Shown: positions 33,041 through 42,605, counted from the first letter of the stretch. The stretch: DNA of 64,000 bases from an uncultured Christensenella sp. (GCA_910579785.1 CAJTVJ010000005.1:3779-67778); one strand, 5' to 3'. The notes: generated by a model from the sequence alone, not told the origin. Numbers and translations: made by a program.

Positions 33041-33425
33041 GTTGAGATTTCTCCGTTTACTACGTTTAAATCGAGCTGACTGCATAAGTTATTTAATTTA
33101 ACAATTAGTAACAGCAAACTCGTATTTATCAACTTATTATTGAGGTTTTTTAAATTATTGAACAATGTTCAATATAAATAAATTAAGCTAGTATTTGATA
33201 GCAAGGTTAATAATTAATAATCAGATAAGTATATTGAACATTGTTCAATATGCTAAAAGCCGAGTTAAATATTCACAAGGATGAGATTTCTCCGCTTCGC
33301 TCGTAAGGAGCGTAAGCGACGGCATAGCGAGCCAGCGATAGCGTCTTGGGCGAGCGTCAATGACGATTTACTCCAATACTTGTAAGTAAATATTTAGTCA
33401 CCTCGACTAATATTGAGAGGTCTAA
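33041..33425. repeat. Dispersed modular repeat cluster 5 flanking a palindrome pair
   Basis: A degenerate module A near 33041-33080, then AT-rich DNA with two copies of a palindrome, then A plus B near 33276-33380 and a partial inverted A at 33396-33425. No gene is visible in this 548-base spacer between ftsY and ylxM. Confidence 0.75.
33156..33250. repeat. Two copies of a 19-base palindrome, TTGAACAATGTTCAA core
   Basis: TATTGAACAATGTTCAATA at 33156-33174 and its inverted copy at 33232-33250 are identical apart from orientation, 76 bases apart. The form is that of a dimeric repressor operator (TetR-like arm length). No regulator gene lies next to it. Confidence 0.6.
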
Positions 33426-33437
33426 GCAATATGATAA

Positions 33438-33464
33438 AGCCCGAATGACAAAATCATTCGGGCT
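33438..33464 (-). terminator. Terminator after ftsY
   Basis: A perfect 11-base stem (AGCCCGAATGA / TCATTCGGGCT) with a 5-base loop, 23 bases past the ftsY stop codon. Confidence 0.85.
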
Positions 33465-33486
33465 ACTCAATTCACATTATTTTCTA

Positions 33487-34380
33487 TTAAAATAACTCGT
33501 CTATAAAGAACTTGGCGTCAAATTCAAGCAAATCGTCAATACCTTCGCCAACACCTATAAAACAAACGGGCAATTCTTTTTCGACAGAGATAGCAAAGAC
33601 TACTCCGCCCTTTGCCGTTCCGTCAAGCTTATTAAGGATAATGCCGTCCATATCAATTATTTCGTCAAATGCCTCTACCTGCGACAGCGCGTTTTGTCCT
33701 GTCGTAGCGTCTATAACTATATAGGTGCGATAATCGGCGTCGGGATATTCTCTTTCGACAACTTTGTTTATCTTGCCCAGCTCATTCATGAGGTTTTTCT
33801 TATTCTGCAATCTTCCTGCGGTGTCTATCAATACAACGTCGGTATCCTTTGCCTTTGCCGATTTTATCGCGTCATATACCACAGCGGCAGGATCGCTGCC
33901 TTCGTCGTGCTTGATTATACGCACCTTTGCTCTCTCAGCCCATACTTCCAACTGTTCGCCTGCTGCGGCTCTAAACGTATCGGCAGCCGCCAAAACTACG
34001 CTCTTGCCCTTATTGCGAAAATACTTGGCTAGCTTGCCTATTGCAGTCGTCTTGCCGACTCCGTTGACTCCTGCCACCAACAAAACCAACGGATAAGAAT
34101 ATTCCTCGATATCGTAATTTATAGCGTCGACCATGATGCTTTTGAGCAAGTCCTTTGCATCGTCGGTCTTCTTTATCTTCTTTTTAAAACAAGCATCCTT
34201 AAAATCGGCAATAATCTGTTCGGTTGCCTCAACTCCCAAATCGGAAGTGATAAGAGCATTTTCGAGTTCTTCATAAAACTCATCGTCAAGCTCTCTTCCT
34301 GCAAAAAGTTGATATATCTTCTTTGAAAAAGCTTCTTTTGTACGTTTTAAACCCTTTAAAAGTTTATCAAAAAATCCCAT
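33487..34380 (-). CDS. ftsY: Signal recognition particle receptor FtsY
   Basis: 297 residues, the short form without the acidic A domain. P-loop VAGVNGVGKTTAIGKLA near 105-121, DTAGRLQNKKNLM near 190 and NKLDGTAKGG near 253. AAAAGGAG lies before the ATG. In Bacillus ftsY directly follows smc; here a repeat cluster separates the two and a terminator follows. Confidence 0.96.
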   Translation of the reverse strand: MGFFDKLLKGLKRTKEAFSKKIYQLFAGRELDDEFYEELENALITSDLGVEATEQIIADFKDACFKKKIKKTDDAKDLLKSIMVDAINYDIEEYSYPLVLLVAGVNGVGKTTAIGKLAKYFRNKGKSVVLAAADTFRAAAGEQLEVWAERAKVRIIKHDEGSDPAAVVYDAIKSAKAKDTDVVLIDTAGRLQNKKNLMNELGKINKVVEREYPDADYRTYIVIDATTGQNALSQVEAFDEIIDMDGIILNKLDGTAKGGVVFAISVEKELPVCFIGVGEGIDDLLEFDAKFFIDELF

Positions 34381-34414
34381 ATAGATAACTCCTTTTATTT
34401 TTATCTAGCATGCT

Positions 34415-34792
34415 AAAATGTACGCTTGCTCAATATTTTATCGGTACTTTTTTAAATCGATTAGACCTCTCCACTGCGGTCGAGGTGACTAAATTTTTTA
34501 CTACAAACACCAAGATTTGGTCATTTCGACCGAAGTGGAGAAATCTAAACCTTTTATTAACTCGTTGAGACTTCTCCGTTCCACTACGTTTCAGTCGAAG
34601 TGACTAATCTATGCTTATAGCGCACCACACTTTGGTCACCTCGACCAACGCGGAGAGGTCTAATCATTTTTTTATATTTCACAAGGTTGAGATTTCTCCG
34701 CTACGCTATCGCCTCGGTCGTAAGGAGCGAAAGCGACGGCATAGCGAGGGGCAGATGCGTCTCGTGCGAGCGTCAATGACGATTACATCTTA
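34415..34792. repeat. Dispersed modular repeat cluster 6
   Basis: Fills the smc-ftsY gap. A truncated module C (AAAATGTACGCTTGC) is followed by four module A copies in alternating orientation (34460, 34515, 34565, 34630) and a fused A plus B at 34680-34792. The pair at 34565-34660 is joined by a spacer containing GCTTATAGC that recurs in other clusters. Confidence 0.85.
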
Positions 34793-34818
34793 TTCTCACA
34801 ATTTCACACGTAATTACC

Positions 34819-37800
34819 TTACGCATTAGGATCAGAATGCTTGACAGCGTCCGCCAAATTGACGGCAACGACCTTAGATACGCCCTTTTCCTGCATGGTT
34901 ACGCCGTAAAGTCTGTCTGCAAGTTCCATTGTCGGCTTACGGTGAGTAATGACTATAAATTGCGTTTCGTCACTAAATCTTTTGAGATACTGCGCAAATA
35001 CGCCCACGTTGGCATCGTCCAAAGCAGCTTCGATTTCGTCAAGCACGCAGAACGGCATAGCTTTGAGTTTTAGTATTGCAAAAAGTATCGCCATAGCCGT
35101 AAGAGCTTTTTCTCCACCGCTCAAAAGCGTGATGGACTGCAATTTCTTGCCGGGAGGCTCTGCCATTATTTCAATACCGGCGTCAAGTTCTGACTGACCT
35201 TCTTCCGGCGGCAACAATACTAGTTTGCCCGATCCGCCTCCAAATAGTTCTTTAAATATCAATTCAAAGTTGCGGTTTATTTTGACAAATTCACTGTTGA
35301 ACTGCGTAAGTATTTGCTTTGACAACTGAGCTATGAGCGTCTTCAAATCGTTGAGAGTCTTCTCTAAGTCCTCAATCTCCGTAACGTACTCTTGATATTG
35401 CTCGTCGACCGTCTTAAAATCCTGTATGGATTCTAAGTTAATGCTTCCCAAATCTCTCTGGGCCTTGGTCAATCTGCGTATCTCCTGTCTGCAAAGAGTT
35501 ATATCTATCTCTTCCATCTTGAAAGGCAATGCCGACTCATAGTCAAGATTGTATTCTTCCTTCATCTTAGTCTGCATAGCTATCATAGATTCTTCTATTC
35601 TTGCAAGATCGTTTTCGCACTTGATCTTATGTTCGTTGATAGACATAAGCGACTTGCCAAGCTCATCTTTCTTTGCAACCAACTCTCCGATAAGAGCCTG
35701 CAACTTTATCTTATATGCGTCGGTCTCGTCGATTTGCTCGGTTATCTCGTCAAGCTGACTTTGATACTTTTCGGGAAGTTCTACGTTCTTGTCGCTGGTT
35801 ATCTTGACAATGATATCTTGCAGATTGGCAAGATTGTCTCTTTGCGAAGTTCTTTCTTCGTTGTGAGCGTTGAGCTCTTCTTTAAGTCTTTCGATATTTT
35901 CTAAATCGTTGTCGATTATCGTCTGCAACGTACTGCAACGCACTCTCAGCTGCGCCAGCTTTTCGCTGAGTTCGTCTCTCAACTTGGTCTTAGAGTCATA
36001 TTCCTCTCTCGTCTTTGACGCCAAAGTGTTGACGTTGAGCTTCACGTCGCTGAAATCCTTGCCCTTTTCACCGAGTATCGCAAGCGCATTGTCAATAGAT
36101 TCAAGCCTCAATTCAAAGTCGTTCTTTGAACTCATTCTCTCATTGATGAGCGCCAAGTTGCTTGCGATATTTGCCTCGACTCTTTCAAGTTTGGTACGCT
36201 CTGTCGCGACAGCTATCTGCGCGCTGTTGAATTCGCTGGTATATTCGTCAAACTGTTCTTGATATACTTCCAAATCTTCGTCGGAACTGTCGAGTTTTTT
36301 CTCCAACCTCGCCTTTTCTTCATTGAGTTGCTTTATTCTCTTTTCGTCCTCTTCAATTATTCTCTCATATGAAAGAGCTTTGTTGGAAGACGACTTTCTC
36401 GATCCGCCCGTGATAGCGCCCGTCGTGGCAAGCACATCGCCTTGCAACGTGACTATCCTCACGGAATATCTATACTTTCTTGCTATTGCGGTAGCATTGT
36501 CAAGGTTGTCGACAATTATCGTTCTGCCAAGCAAATTAGAAAATACTCTATAATATTTTTGATCGTAACCAACGAGTTGGTCCGCAAGTCCAATACAACC
36601 TCTTTCGTTGAGAATACCGCTCAATTCTCTTTCCAACTCTCTCGTCTTGACGCTTGTGAGAGGAAGGAAAGTCATTCTTCCATACTGATTTTCTTTGAGA
36701 TAATTGATGACGTACTTGGCGTCTTCTTCGTTCTCAACGACGATATTTTGAATGGCGTTGCCAAGCAACATCTCTATTGCGGTCTCATACTCCTTTGGCA
36801 CGGTTATCAAATCGACGACAACGCCCAAAACTCTGCGTTGAAGCTGCGGATTGCGTTCTCTGTCATTCATCAAAAGTTTGACCGAGCTGCTGAAAGTGCC
36901 GTAGTCCTTTTTCAAGCTTACGTATGTGTCTCTATGCTGTTTGCAAGCAGAAATCGCAGCGTTTAATTCGCCAAGCTTGCTTCTTGCCATATCGACTTCT
37001 TCTCTCAGCTTGCGCATATTGCTCAACACGTCGTTGCGGCTGTCGCCCAATCTTTTGAGGTCGTTGTTCTTCTTGAAAAGCGAACTCTCGTAATCCGTCT
37101 TTGACGCTTCGAGTTCTTTCAAGGTCTTGTCGTATTCGGTTATCTCCTCGTTGAGTTCTGCAATACGGCTGAGAATAAACTCCTTTTGAGCGTTGAGTTT
37201 TCCCATATCGACTTTGGTCTCGCCTGCCTGTTCTACCGCATTTAAAAGCTCTTGATTGGCGGCCTTTATCTTCTCGTCCCTGTCAAGTATATCCTTGACG
37301 ATGGTGACGTATTCGTTATTGCAATTACCGAATTGCTTATCGGCGTCACGCTTGTCCTCGACAGCCATATTATAGTGTTCCTGCACAGTTTTGAGTTCTG
37401 CATTCTTCTCTTCTATCGCCGACTCGCTCTTTTTAAGACGCTCTAAGCAAGTCTGCTTTTGAGCGTTAAGTCCGTTGATGCGCTCTTGCAAACTCATACC
37501 TTGACCTTTGATATTTTCTGCCTTTACGGCTATCTCGGTACGCTTATCTCTCAGCTTATTTATCCTGACGTCTATATTATGCAGCTCTATCTGGCGCTTA
37601 TTAAACTCAGCGCCGAGGTCTTCGCTCTCTTTTGATTTTTGTTCGTACTCTTCGATATATCCTTTGAGCTTGGTCTCTATCTTATTCTTATTGCCCTCGT
37701 GATTTTCATATTGATATATGTAGTCGTTGGCTTCCAACACTTTGAGCTGGTCTCTTATTTCCAAATAAGAACGGGCCGCCTTACTTTGACGCTCCAAGTT

Positions 37801-38409
37801 GTTGCGCTGACCTTCTAAGCTGTCCTTTGCGATACGTATCTTTTCGATATTATCCACAGTCCTTGCAAGAGAATTTTCAGCTTCTTTTTTATTCTTTTTA
37901 AAACCGAGTACGCCCGCCGCGTCTTCAAATATAGCTCTTCTGTTTTCCGGCTTGGCATTGATTATCTCGTCTATCCTACCTTGTCCGACAATGCTGTATC
38001 CCTCTTTGCCGAGACCCGTGTTGCGTATCAACGCCTGTATTGTTTTGAGCTTGCTGGTAGAGCCGTTGACAAGATACTCGCTGTCACCTGAGCGGTATAG
38101 CTTTCTCGATATGACGACTTCGTCTAAATCTATATCAAAAACTCGCGTAGTATTGTCAAACGTAAGCGACACTTCACAAAAGGACAGCTCCTTTCTGATA
38201 GCCGTACCCTTAAAGATAACGTCCTGCATACTTTTACCGCGCAATACCTTGGTGCTTTGTTCGCCGAGCACCCATCGTATAGCGTCAACGACGTTGCTCT
38301 TTCCGCAACCGTTTGGACCGACAATGGCGGTAACGCCTTCGTTGAGCGGTATGTCGATTTTGTCCGCAAACGACTTAAAGCCGAATGCTTCCATTCTTTT
38401 GAATATCAT
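34819..38409 (-). CDS. smc: Chromosome partition protein SMC
   Basis: 1196 residues from the ATG at 38409, with GAGG upstream; the longer frame to 38463 would include the promoter. Walker A IVGPNGCGKSNVVDAIRW lies near 29-46, then a long coiled coil. The hinge is at about 505-640 with RRVLGVVVDLITVP, a second coiled coil follows, and the C-terminal head has the signature LLSGGEKALTAMAILFA and Walker B FCVLDEIEAALDDANV. It works with ScpA/ScpB, which are not in the window. Usually rnc precedes it; here a two-component system lies upstream. Confidence 0.97.
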   Translation of the reverse strand: MIFKRMEAFGFKSFADKIDIPLNEGVTAIVGPNGCGKSNVVDAIRWVLGEQSTKVLRGKSMQDVIFKGTAIRKELSFCEVSLTFDNTTRVFDIDLDEVVISRKLYRSGDSEYLVNGSTSKLKTIQALIRNTGLGKEGYSIVGQGRIDEIINAKPENRRAIFEDAAGVLGFKKNKKEAENSLARTVDNIEKIRIAKDSLEGQRNNLERQSKAARSYLEIRDQLKVLEANDYIYQYENHEGNKNKIETKLKGYIEEYEQKSKESEDLGAEFNKRQIELHNIDVRINKLRDKRTEIAVKAENIKGQGMSLQERINGLNAQKQTCLERLKKSESAIEEKNAELKTVQEHYNMAVEDKRDADKQFGNCNNEYVTIVKDILDRDEKIKAANQELLNAVEQAGETKVDMGKLNAQKEFILSRIAELNEEITEYDKTLKELEASKTDYESSLFKKNNDLKRLGDSRNDVLSNMRKLREEVDMARSKLGELNAAISACKQHRDTYVSLKKDYGTFSSSVKLLMNDRERNPQLQRRVLGVVVDLITVPKEYETAIEMLLGNAIQNIVVENEEDAKYVINYLKENQYGRMTFLPLTSVKTRELERELSGILNERGCIGLADQLVGYDQKYYRVFSNLLGRTIIVDNLDNATAIARKYRYSVRIVTLQGDVLATTGAITGGSRKSSSNKALSYERIIEEDEKRIKQLNEEKARLEKKLDSSDEDLEVYQEQFDEYTSEFNSAQIAVATERTKLERVEANIASNLALINERMSSKNDFELRLESIDNALAILGEKGKDFSDVKLNVNTLASKTREEYDSKTKLRDELSEKLAQLRVRCSTLQTIIDNDLENIERLKEELNAHNEERTSQRDNLANLQDIIVKITSDKNVELPEKYQSQLDEITEQIDETDAYKIKLQALIGELVAKKDELGKSLMSINEHKIKCENDLARIEESMIAMQTKMKEEYNLDYESALPFKMEEIDITLCRQEIRRLTKAQRDLGSINLESIQDFKTVDEQYQEYVTEIEDLEKTLNDLKTLIAQLSKQILTQFNSEFVKINRNFELIFKELFGGGSGKLVLLPPEEGQSELDAGIEIMAEPPGKKLQSITLLSGGEKALTAMAILFAILKLKAMPFCVLDEIEAALDDANVGVFAQYLKRFSDETQFIVITHRKPTMELADRLYGVTMQEKGVSKVVAVNLADAVKHSDPNA

Positions 38410-38451
38410 AAATCCTCTCATATCTGCCAAATGGCATAATTTTACTGATAC

Positions 38452-38480
38452 AGTATAACACAACTTGTACTTTTTGACAA
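38452..38480 (-). promoter_or_regulatory. Promoter of smc
   Basis: Minus strand TTGTCA (38480-38475), 17-base spacer, TATACT (38457-38452), about 40 bases before the ATG. Confidence 0.75.
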
Positions 38481-38522
38481 TAATTTATTTATAATTATAT
38501 ATATTGAAATTTTAATCAAAGA

Positions 38523-38544
38523 CAGGTATAAAACTTTATACCTG
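38523..38544 (-). terminator. Terminator after the sensor kinase
   Basis: CAGGTATAAA and TTTATACCTG form a 10-base stem, followed on the minus strand by TCTTTGATT. It lies 15 bases past the kinase stop codon. Confidence 0.7.
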
Positions 38545-38558
38545 CCCTACTTTAACGT

Positions 38559-39611
38559 TTATACTGGAATATGTATCGTAAATTCCGTTCCTTCGCCCTC
38601 TTTGCTCTCAACTTCTATCTTGCAGTGGGAATTGTCAAGTATCTTTTTGACAAGCGCAAGTCCAAGTCCGTTGCCTTCTTGCGCGTGAGAGGTATCGCCT
38701 TGATAAAATTTGTCAAATATATGCTCTTTGACTTCGCTGCTCATTCCTATGCCGTTGTCTCTTATCTTAAACACAGCTTCGCCGTCATACTTTTTGAGCA
38801 TTATATTTATTTCTCCGCCGTCGTCGGTAAATTTTATAGCATTTGAAATCAAATTCTGCCAAATCTGCGAAAACAATCCCTCGTCGTAGAAAATAGTGAC
38901 TTCGTCCAAATCAATATTGAGTTCGATATTTTTAGTGCTCCACTTGTCTTCAAAAAGTATTATAGCCTGACGTATCTGCTCGTCAAGACGAAAATCATTG
39001 GGTTGAAGTATAGAATGATTTTCCAGCTTGCTCAGCCGCAAAATATTGGAAGTGAGCATTGTAAGACTTTGCGTCGCTTCGATTATATCGTTGCAATATT
39101 CAGCTATCAATTCCCTATCGTCGCTCTTCTTGATAAGCTCGGCATGCCCCTTGATATTTGCAAGCGGAGTCTTAAACTCATGGGATATGTTGGCGACAAA
39201 GTCGCTTCGCAAAGTCTTGGTCTTGTCAAGCTCGTTGACCATGATGTTGAAATGGTGCGTAAGAGTCGCCATCTCGCCCGTCTTCAACTCTCCGTTTTTC
39301 TTCTTCTTTTCTTTGAGCTGCACTGAAAAATCGCCGTTGGCGACCCTCTTTGTGACGTTGAGCAAATCTTTAATAGGATTGAAAAACGCAGTGTTGACGA
39401 TAAACGACAAGACCATGCCTATGACTACGCTCGCGATACCTGCGGCAATTATCATCCACCAACTTTCGTCTATCTCAAAATTTAAATAATTTAGTACGTA
39501 ATAAGCTCCGGAAAAAATTCCCGACGCGGCAAGTATAGACACAAAGCTTGCCAAACTTAATTTAAAGAATAAAGATGAATTGTTGTCTTTTTTGTTATTA
39601 TTTTTCTTCAT
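38559..39611 (-). CDS. Sensor histidine kinase, two-component system
   Basis: 350 residues. Two transmembrane helices at about 16-42 and 52-75 leave only some nine residues outside, as in intramembrane-sensing kinases. A HAMP-like linker (76-130) leads to the HisKA helix with His144 in ANISHEFKTPL. The ATPase domain has the N box, DNGIGMS, and a G2 box in GNGLGLALVKKI. It is co-transcribed with the response regulator 9 bases upstream. The signal is unknown; the small loop suggests it senses the membrane or a partner transporter. Confidence 0.93.
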   Translation of the reverse strand: MKKNNNKKDNNSSLFFKLSLASFVSILAASGIFSGAYYVLNYLNFEIDESWWMIIAAGIASVVIGMVLSFIVNTAFFNPIKDLLNVTKRVANGDFSVQLKEKKKKNGELKTGEMATLTHHFNIMVNELDKTKTLRSDFVANISHEFKTPLANIKGHAELIKKSDDRELIAEYCNDIIEATQSLTMLTSNILRLSKLENHSILQPNDFRLDEQIRQAIILFEDKWSTKNIELNIDLDEVTIFYDEGLFSQIWQNLISNAIKFTDDGGEINIMLKKYDGEAVFKIRDNGIGMSSEVKEHIFDKFYQGDTSHAQEGNGLGLALVKKILDNSHCKIEVESKEGEGTEFTIHIPV

Positions 39612-39620
39612 TTTGCACCG

Positions 39621-40298
39621 TTATTTTTGCTTTTTGACAGCCTTGTAGCCAAGTCCTCTTATAGTGATTATCTCAAAGTCATCGTTGTTTTTGAACTTAT
39701 CTCTTATCCTTGTGATATGCACGTCCACAGTCCTCTCGACAGTGTCGCTGTCCACTCCCCAAAATTCTTCCATAAGCTGACTTCTTGTAAAAATCTTACC
39801 TGCAAACGACAGCAATTTATAAAGTATATAGAACTCTTTTTGCGGCAGCTCAATCTCTCCCTGAGGAGTCTGAGCCGTCAGGCTGTCGTATATAAGCGTG
39901 GTATCGCCCACTCTCAGCTTTCTTTCGCTAACGATTTGCGAACGGCGCAAGAGAGCGCCGATTTTAAGCGCAAGTTCGTCCGGATCGACAGGTTTGACCA
40001 TATAATCGTCGATACCCAATCCATACCCTTTTTTCTTAGCCTCAAAGTCGTCGATAGCCGTCATAAATAATATAGGTATCGATCCGTTGAGCTGACGAAC
40101 GCATTTTGCAAATTCATATCCGTCCATTATCGGCATCATGATATCGGACACTATTATATCATAATGTCCTTCGCGGAACATATCCAGCGCGGCTCTGCCA
40201 TTGAGCGCCATATCAGCCTTATATCCGTTGCTTTCAAGAACGGTGCGCATAAGTTTGTTGAGTTTGATGTCGTCTTCTACGACAAGTACGTTTATCAC
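39621..40298 (-). CDS. OmpR-family response regulator
   Basis: 225 residues from a GTG at 40298, chosen because GAGGTG lies 4 bases upstream and because the receiver domain starts at once with VINVLVVEDD. The phosphorylated aspartate is in IIVSDIMMPIMDGYEF. The C-terminal winged helix (about 125-225) has the SRSQLMEEFW.VDSDTVERTVDVHITRIRDK pattern of OmpR/PhoB. First gene of the operon with the kinase. Confidence 0.93.
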   Translation of the reverse strand: MINVLVVEDDIKLNKLMRTVLESNGYKADMALNGRAALDMFREGHYDIIVSDIMMPIMDGYEFAKCVRQLNGSIPILFMTAIDDFEAKKKGYGLGIDDYMVKPVDPDELALKIGALLRRSQIVSERKLRVGDTTLIYDSLTAQTPQGEIELPQKEFYILYKLLSFAGKIFTRSQLMEEFWGVDSDTVERTVDVHITRIRDKFKNNDDFEIITIRGLGYKAVKKQK

Positions 40299-40329
40299 AA
40301 AGCACCTCGTTGAATTGGTCGATAGATAC

Positions 40330-40358
40330 ATTATAACATAGATAATTTGTGTTGTAAA
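40330..40358 (-). promoter_or_regulatory. Promoter of the two-component operon
   Basis: Minus strand TTTACA (40358-40353), 17-base spacer, TATAAT (40335-40330), with about 25 bases to the GTG start. Confidence 0.75.
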
Positions 40359-40454
40359 CGCTATTTGTCGACGTATTTTTTTGCAATATGTCGCTTTTAC
40401 GACGCGATTTCCAATTAGTTGGCTAGAAAATATGCAGTCATTGACTTTTTAAAA

Positions 40455-40632
40455 GGTTTAGATTTCTTAACTCGTTGAGACCTCTCCGCGTTGGTCGAGG
40501 TGACCATATATTGCTTATAGCTAATCAAACTTTAAGTCATTTCGACCGAAACAAAGTTAAGCGGAGAAATCTTATCCTATTATATTTTCTACTCGTTGAG
40601 ACCTCTCCGCGTTGGTCGAGGTGACCACATAT
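40455..40632. repeat. Dispersed modular repeat cluster 7, two nearly identical module A copies
   Basis: Two direct copies of CTCGTTGAGACCTCTCCGCG followed by TTGGTCGAGGTGACCA (about 40471-40507 and 40591-40628), with an inverted, longer variant between them after the spacer ATTGCTTATAGCTAATCAAA. The spacing is 120 bases. The rest of the 418-base gap holds nothing else recognisable except the terminator at 40656. Confidence 0.85.
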
Positions 40633-40655
40633 TACCTACAAATAGCTAAAAAATA

Positions 40656-40682
40656 GAAAAGTACGGCATTGCCGTACTTTTC
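40656..40682 (-). terminator. Terminator after the DUF885 gene
   Basis: GAAAAGTACGGC and GCCGTACTTTTC form a perfect 12-base stem with a 3-base loop and flanking T-run on the minus strand. Confidence 0.88.
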
Positions 40683-40716
40683 TCCCTCGATTGCAATAAA
40701 ATAATCTGCTAAGATT

Positions 40717-42567
40717 TTATTTATTTGACTTTATATACTTCTCCGTCAACTCATAAGTCCTTGTCACCGCAGGACCTGCGCCCTCTGAAAGCAAAGTCTT
40801 GTTGAATTCAACTTCGCTGTACTTATCGCCCAGCGCACCTTTCGCCTTGTCGTGTACGTCAGTCAATACCGTCACGCCGTAGCCGTATGCTATATACACA
40901 GCAGGATTCTCCCTCAACACTGCAAACATATCGCTAAAATCTTCGCCCTCGGACAATATGTCTTCGGTGTATCCAAAATAATTATAAAGCAAATCCATCA
41001 ACGCATTGTCGGCATATGAAAAGACAAGATAATTGGTCTTAAACTTGCAATACTGTTTTAAAGCCAAACTGTCGGTATGCTCCGCAGTATAATTCAAAAC
41101 CGCTATCGACGCATACATAGCCCATCCTTCGGCAAACGTCGTGCAGTCATTTATAAGGCTGAATAAGTCAGCTCCGTTTTCTTTGGCATTGACGTACGCA
41201 TACAGGTGTCCGGGATATCCTTCGTGCGCAATCGTGTCAAACAACGTCGCCGGTCTGTCGCCCAAGCTGTGCGAATTGATAGTAATACTCTCGCCCGTCC
41301 CCGATTGGTCGGCAGGCGACTTTAAATAATACGCCAAGCTGTTGGAGATACTTGCCACGGTATCGTCCATATATTTAAAGCTGATTTCGGGTTGGGTCGT
41401 CAATCTCGGCACTATGCTGTCTGCCGCCGTCTGCATATAAGCTATGATATCCTCAGGCTCGCTCAGTCCAAGCGGAGCTTTTTTCTCCTCGACGTAATCA
41501 TAAAACTCTTTGTATACCTGCGGATTCGTCTCTTCCAAAGCTTTTATCTCGGCAAGTACTGCCTGCGCGTTCTTCTGAGCATTGACTACGGCAAGTCTTA
41601 TCTGCTCGTATGCCCCTTCAATATTCGCATTCTTTATGCCCGTGATTGAGCTAAAACGCCACTTATAGTACGCCTCGCCTATCTCTCCGTATGCAGTGAG
41701 ATAGCTGACGGCAGCATCGGGATATACGCCTTTGTAATCTTCAAGTCCGTCGTGCAATACCTTGACTCCAACCATAAAGCAGTCTCTTATCGCCGTCACG
41801 TACTTGCTGATATAATTATTTTTTTGAACGACGTTTAAAAAGTGTGCGCCGTTTATCTTATTGCGAATAAGCTTATAAAGATAATAATCGTCGCCTTGAC
41901 TTAATATCTCAGCGAGATAATTCTGCATATTCGTCACAGTGACGTCCCATAGCGAATAGCCTTTTAGGTCTCTGTCGTCGACGTAATCGAGATATGAAGG
42001 AAAGGTGTCTTTCGTAGACTTTGTCAATGCAAGCAAATTGTCAACGTCGTCTTTATCTCTAAAAGCATAATTGTCGACGGTGTCGGCAAAAGAAGCTACG
42101 TATCCGCCCTCAGAATTTATTATAGAGCTGCCTATCAAATTGAAATCAAGTACGTACGGAGAGCCGTAATAACTCAAATACTGATCAATGACGCTTTCCA
42201 TATATCTATAAGATACGGCGTCGCTGCCCTTCAATCGCGAAAGCTTAATCTTGTTTAATTCACTGTCACAAAGCTTGAAAAGGTCATACAGCTCGTCGGC
42301 GTCCTGCTGACTCAACGCCGAATAGCTTCGCCAAGAGTATTCTCCATACTTCTCGTATCCGTAAGAGCCTTCGGGATCTATTGCAAACACGTTCCAATCT
42401 TCAATGCTGTTGCCAAGAAAGAGCAATGAAAGCTCATTGGACAAAGCCTGTACTTTGGCAGAATAATATGAATCCAAAATACTGCATGCTGTGAACGTCG
42501 ACGCCAAACACGTCAACAATAATACTAATGCTACTACGACTAAAGTCTTTTTGATATTTTTCTTCAT
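40717..42567 (-). CDS. DUF885 family lipoprotein, probable zinc-dependent peptidase
   Basis: 616 residues. The N-terminus MKKNIKKTLVVVALVLLL is a signal sequence with Cys28 in FTAC, a weak lipobox, so it is probably exported and perhaps lipid anchored. The family motif HEGYPGHLY near residue 450 supplies the two histidines and a glutamate for zinc. DUF885 members have been linked to dipeptide hydrolysis; the substrate here is unknown. No ribosome binding site is present and the promoter is very near the ATG. Confidence 0.85.
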   Translation of the reverse strand: MKKNIKKTLVVVALVLLLTCLASTFTACSILDSYYSAKVQALSNELSLLFLGNSIEDWNVFAIDPEGSYGYEKYGEYSWRSYSALSQQDADELYDLFKLCDSELNKIKLSRLKGSDAVSYRYMESVIDQYLSYYGSPYVLDFNLIGSSIINSEGGYVASFADTVDNYAFRDKDDVDNLLALTKSTKDTFPSYLDYVDDRDLKGYSLWDVTVTNMQNYLAEILSQGDDYYLYKLIRNKINGAHFLNVVQKNNYISKYVTAIRDCFMVGVKVLHDGLEDYKGVYPDAAVSYLTAYGEIGEAYYKWRFSSITGIKNANIEGAYEQIRLAVVNAQKNAQAVLAEIKALEETNPQVYKEFYDYVEEKKAPLGLSEPEDIIAYMQTAADSIVPRLTTQPEISFKYMDDTVASISNSLAYYLKSPADQSGTGESITINSHSLGDRPATLFDTIAHEGYPGHLYAYVNAKENGADLFSLINDCTTFAEGWAMYASIAVLNYTAEHTDSLALKQYCKFKTNYLVFSYADNALMDLLYNYFGYTEDILSEGEDFSDMFAVLRENPAVYIAYGYGVTVLTDVHDKAKGALGDKYSEVEFNKTLLSEGAGPAVTRTYELTEKYIKSNK

Positions 42568-42576
42568 AATGCTTTT

Positions 42577-42605
42577 ATCTTATATCCTTTATCAGACATT
42601 GTCAA
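42577..42605 (-). promoter_or_regulatory. Promoter of the DUF885 gene, near-leaderless layout
   Basis: Minus strand TTGACA (42605-42600), 17-base spacer, TAAGAT (42582-42577). The expected transcription start near 42570 is only a few bases before the ATG at 42567. Confidence 0.7.

Noticed and set aside
33156..33250. LexA (SOS) boxes
   Set aside because: Gram-positive LexA sites have a GAAC-N4-GTTC form; here the arms are separated by three bases, and no SOS gene is close by.
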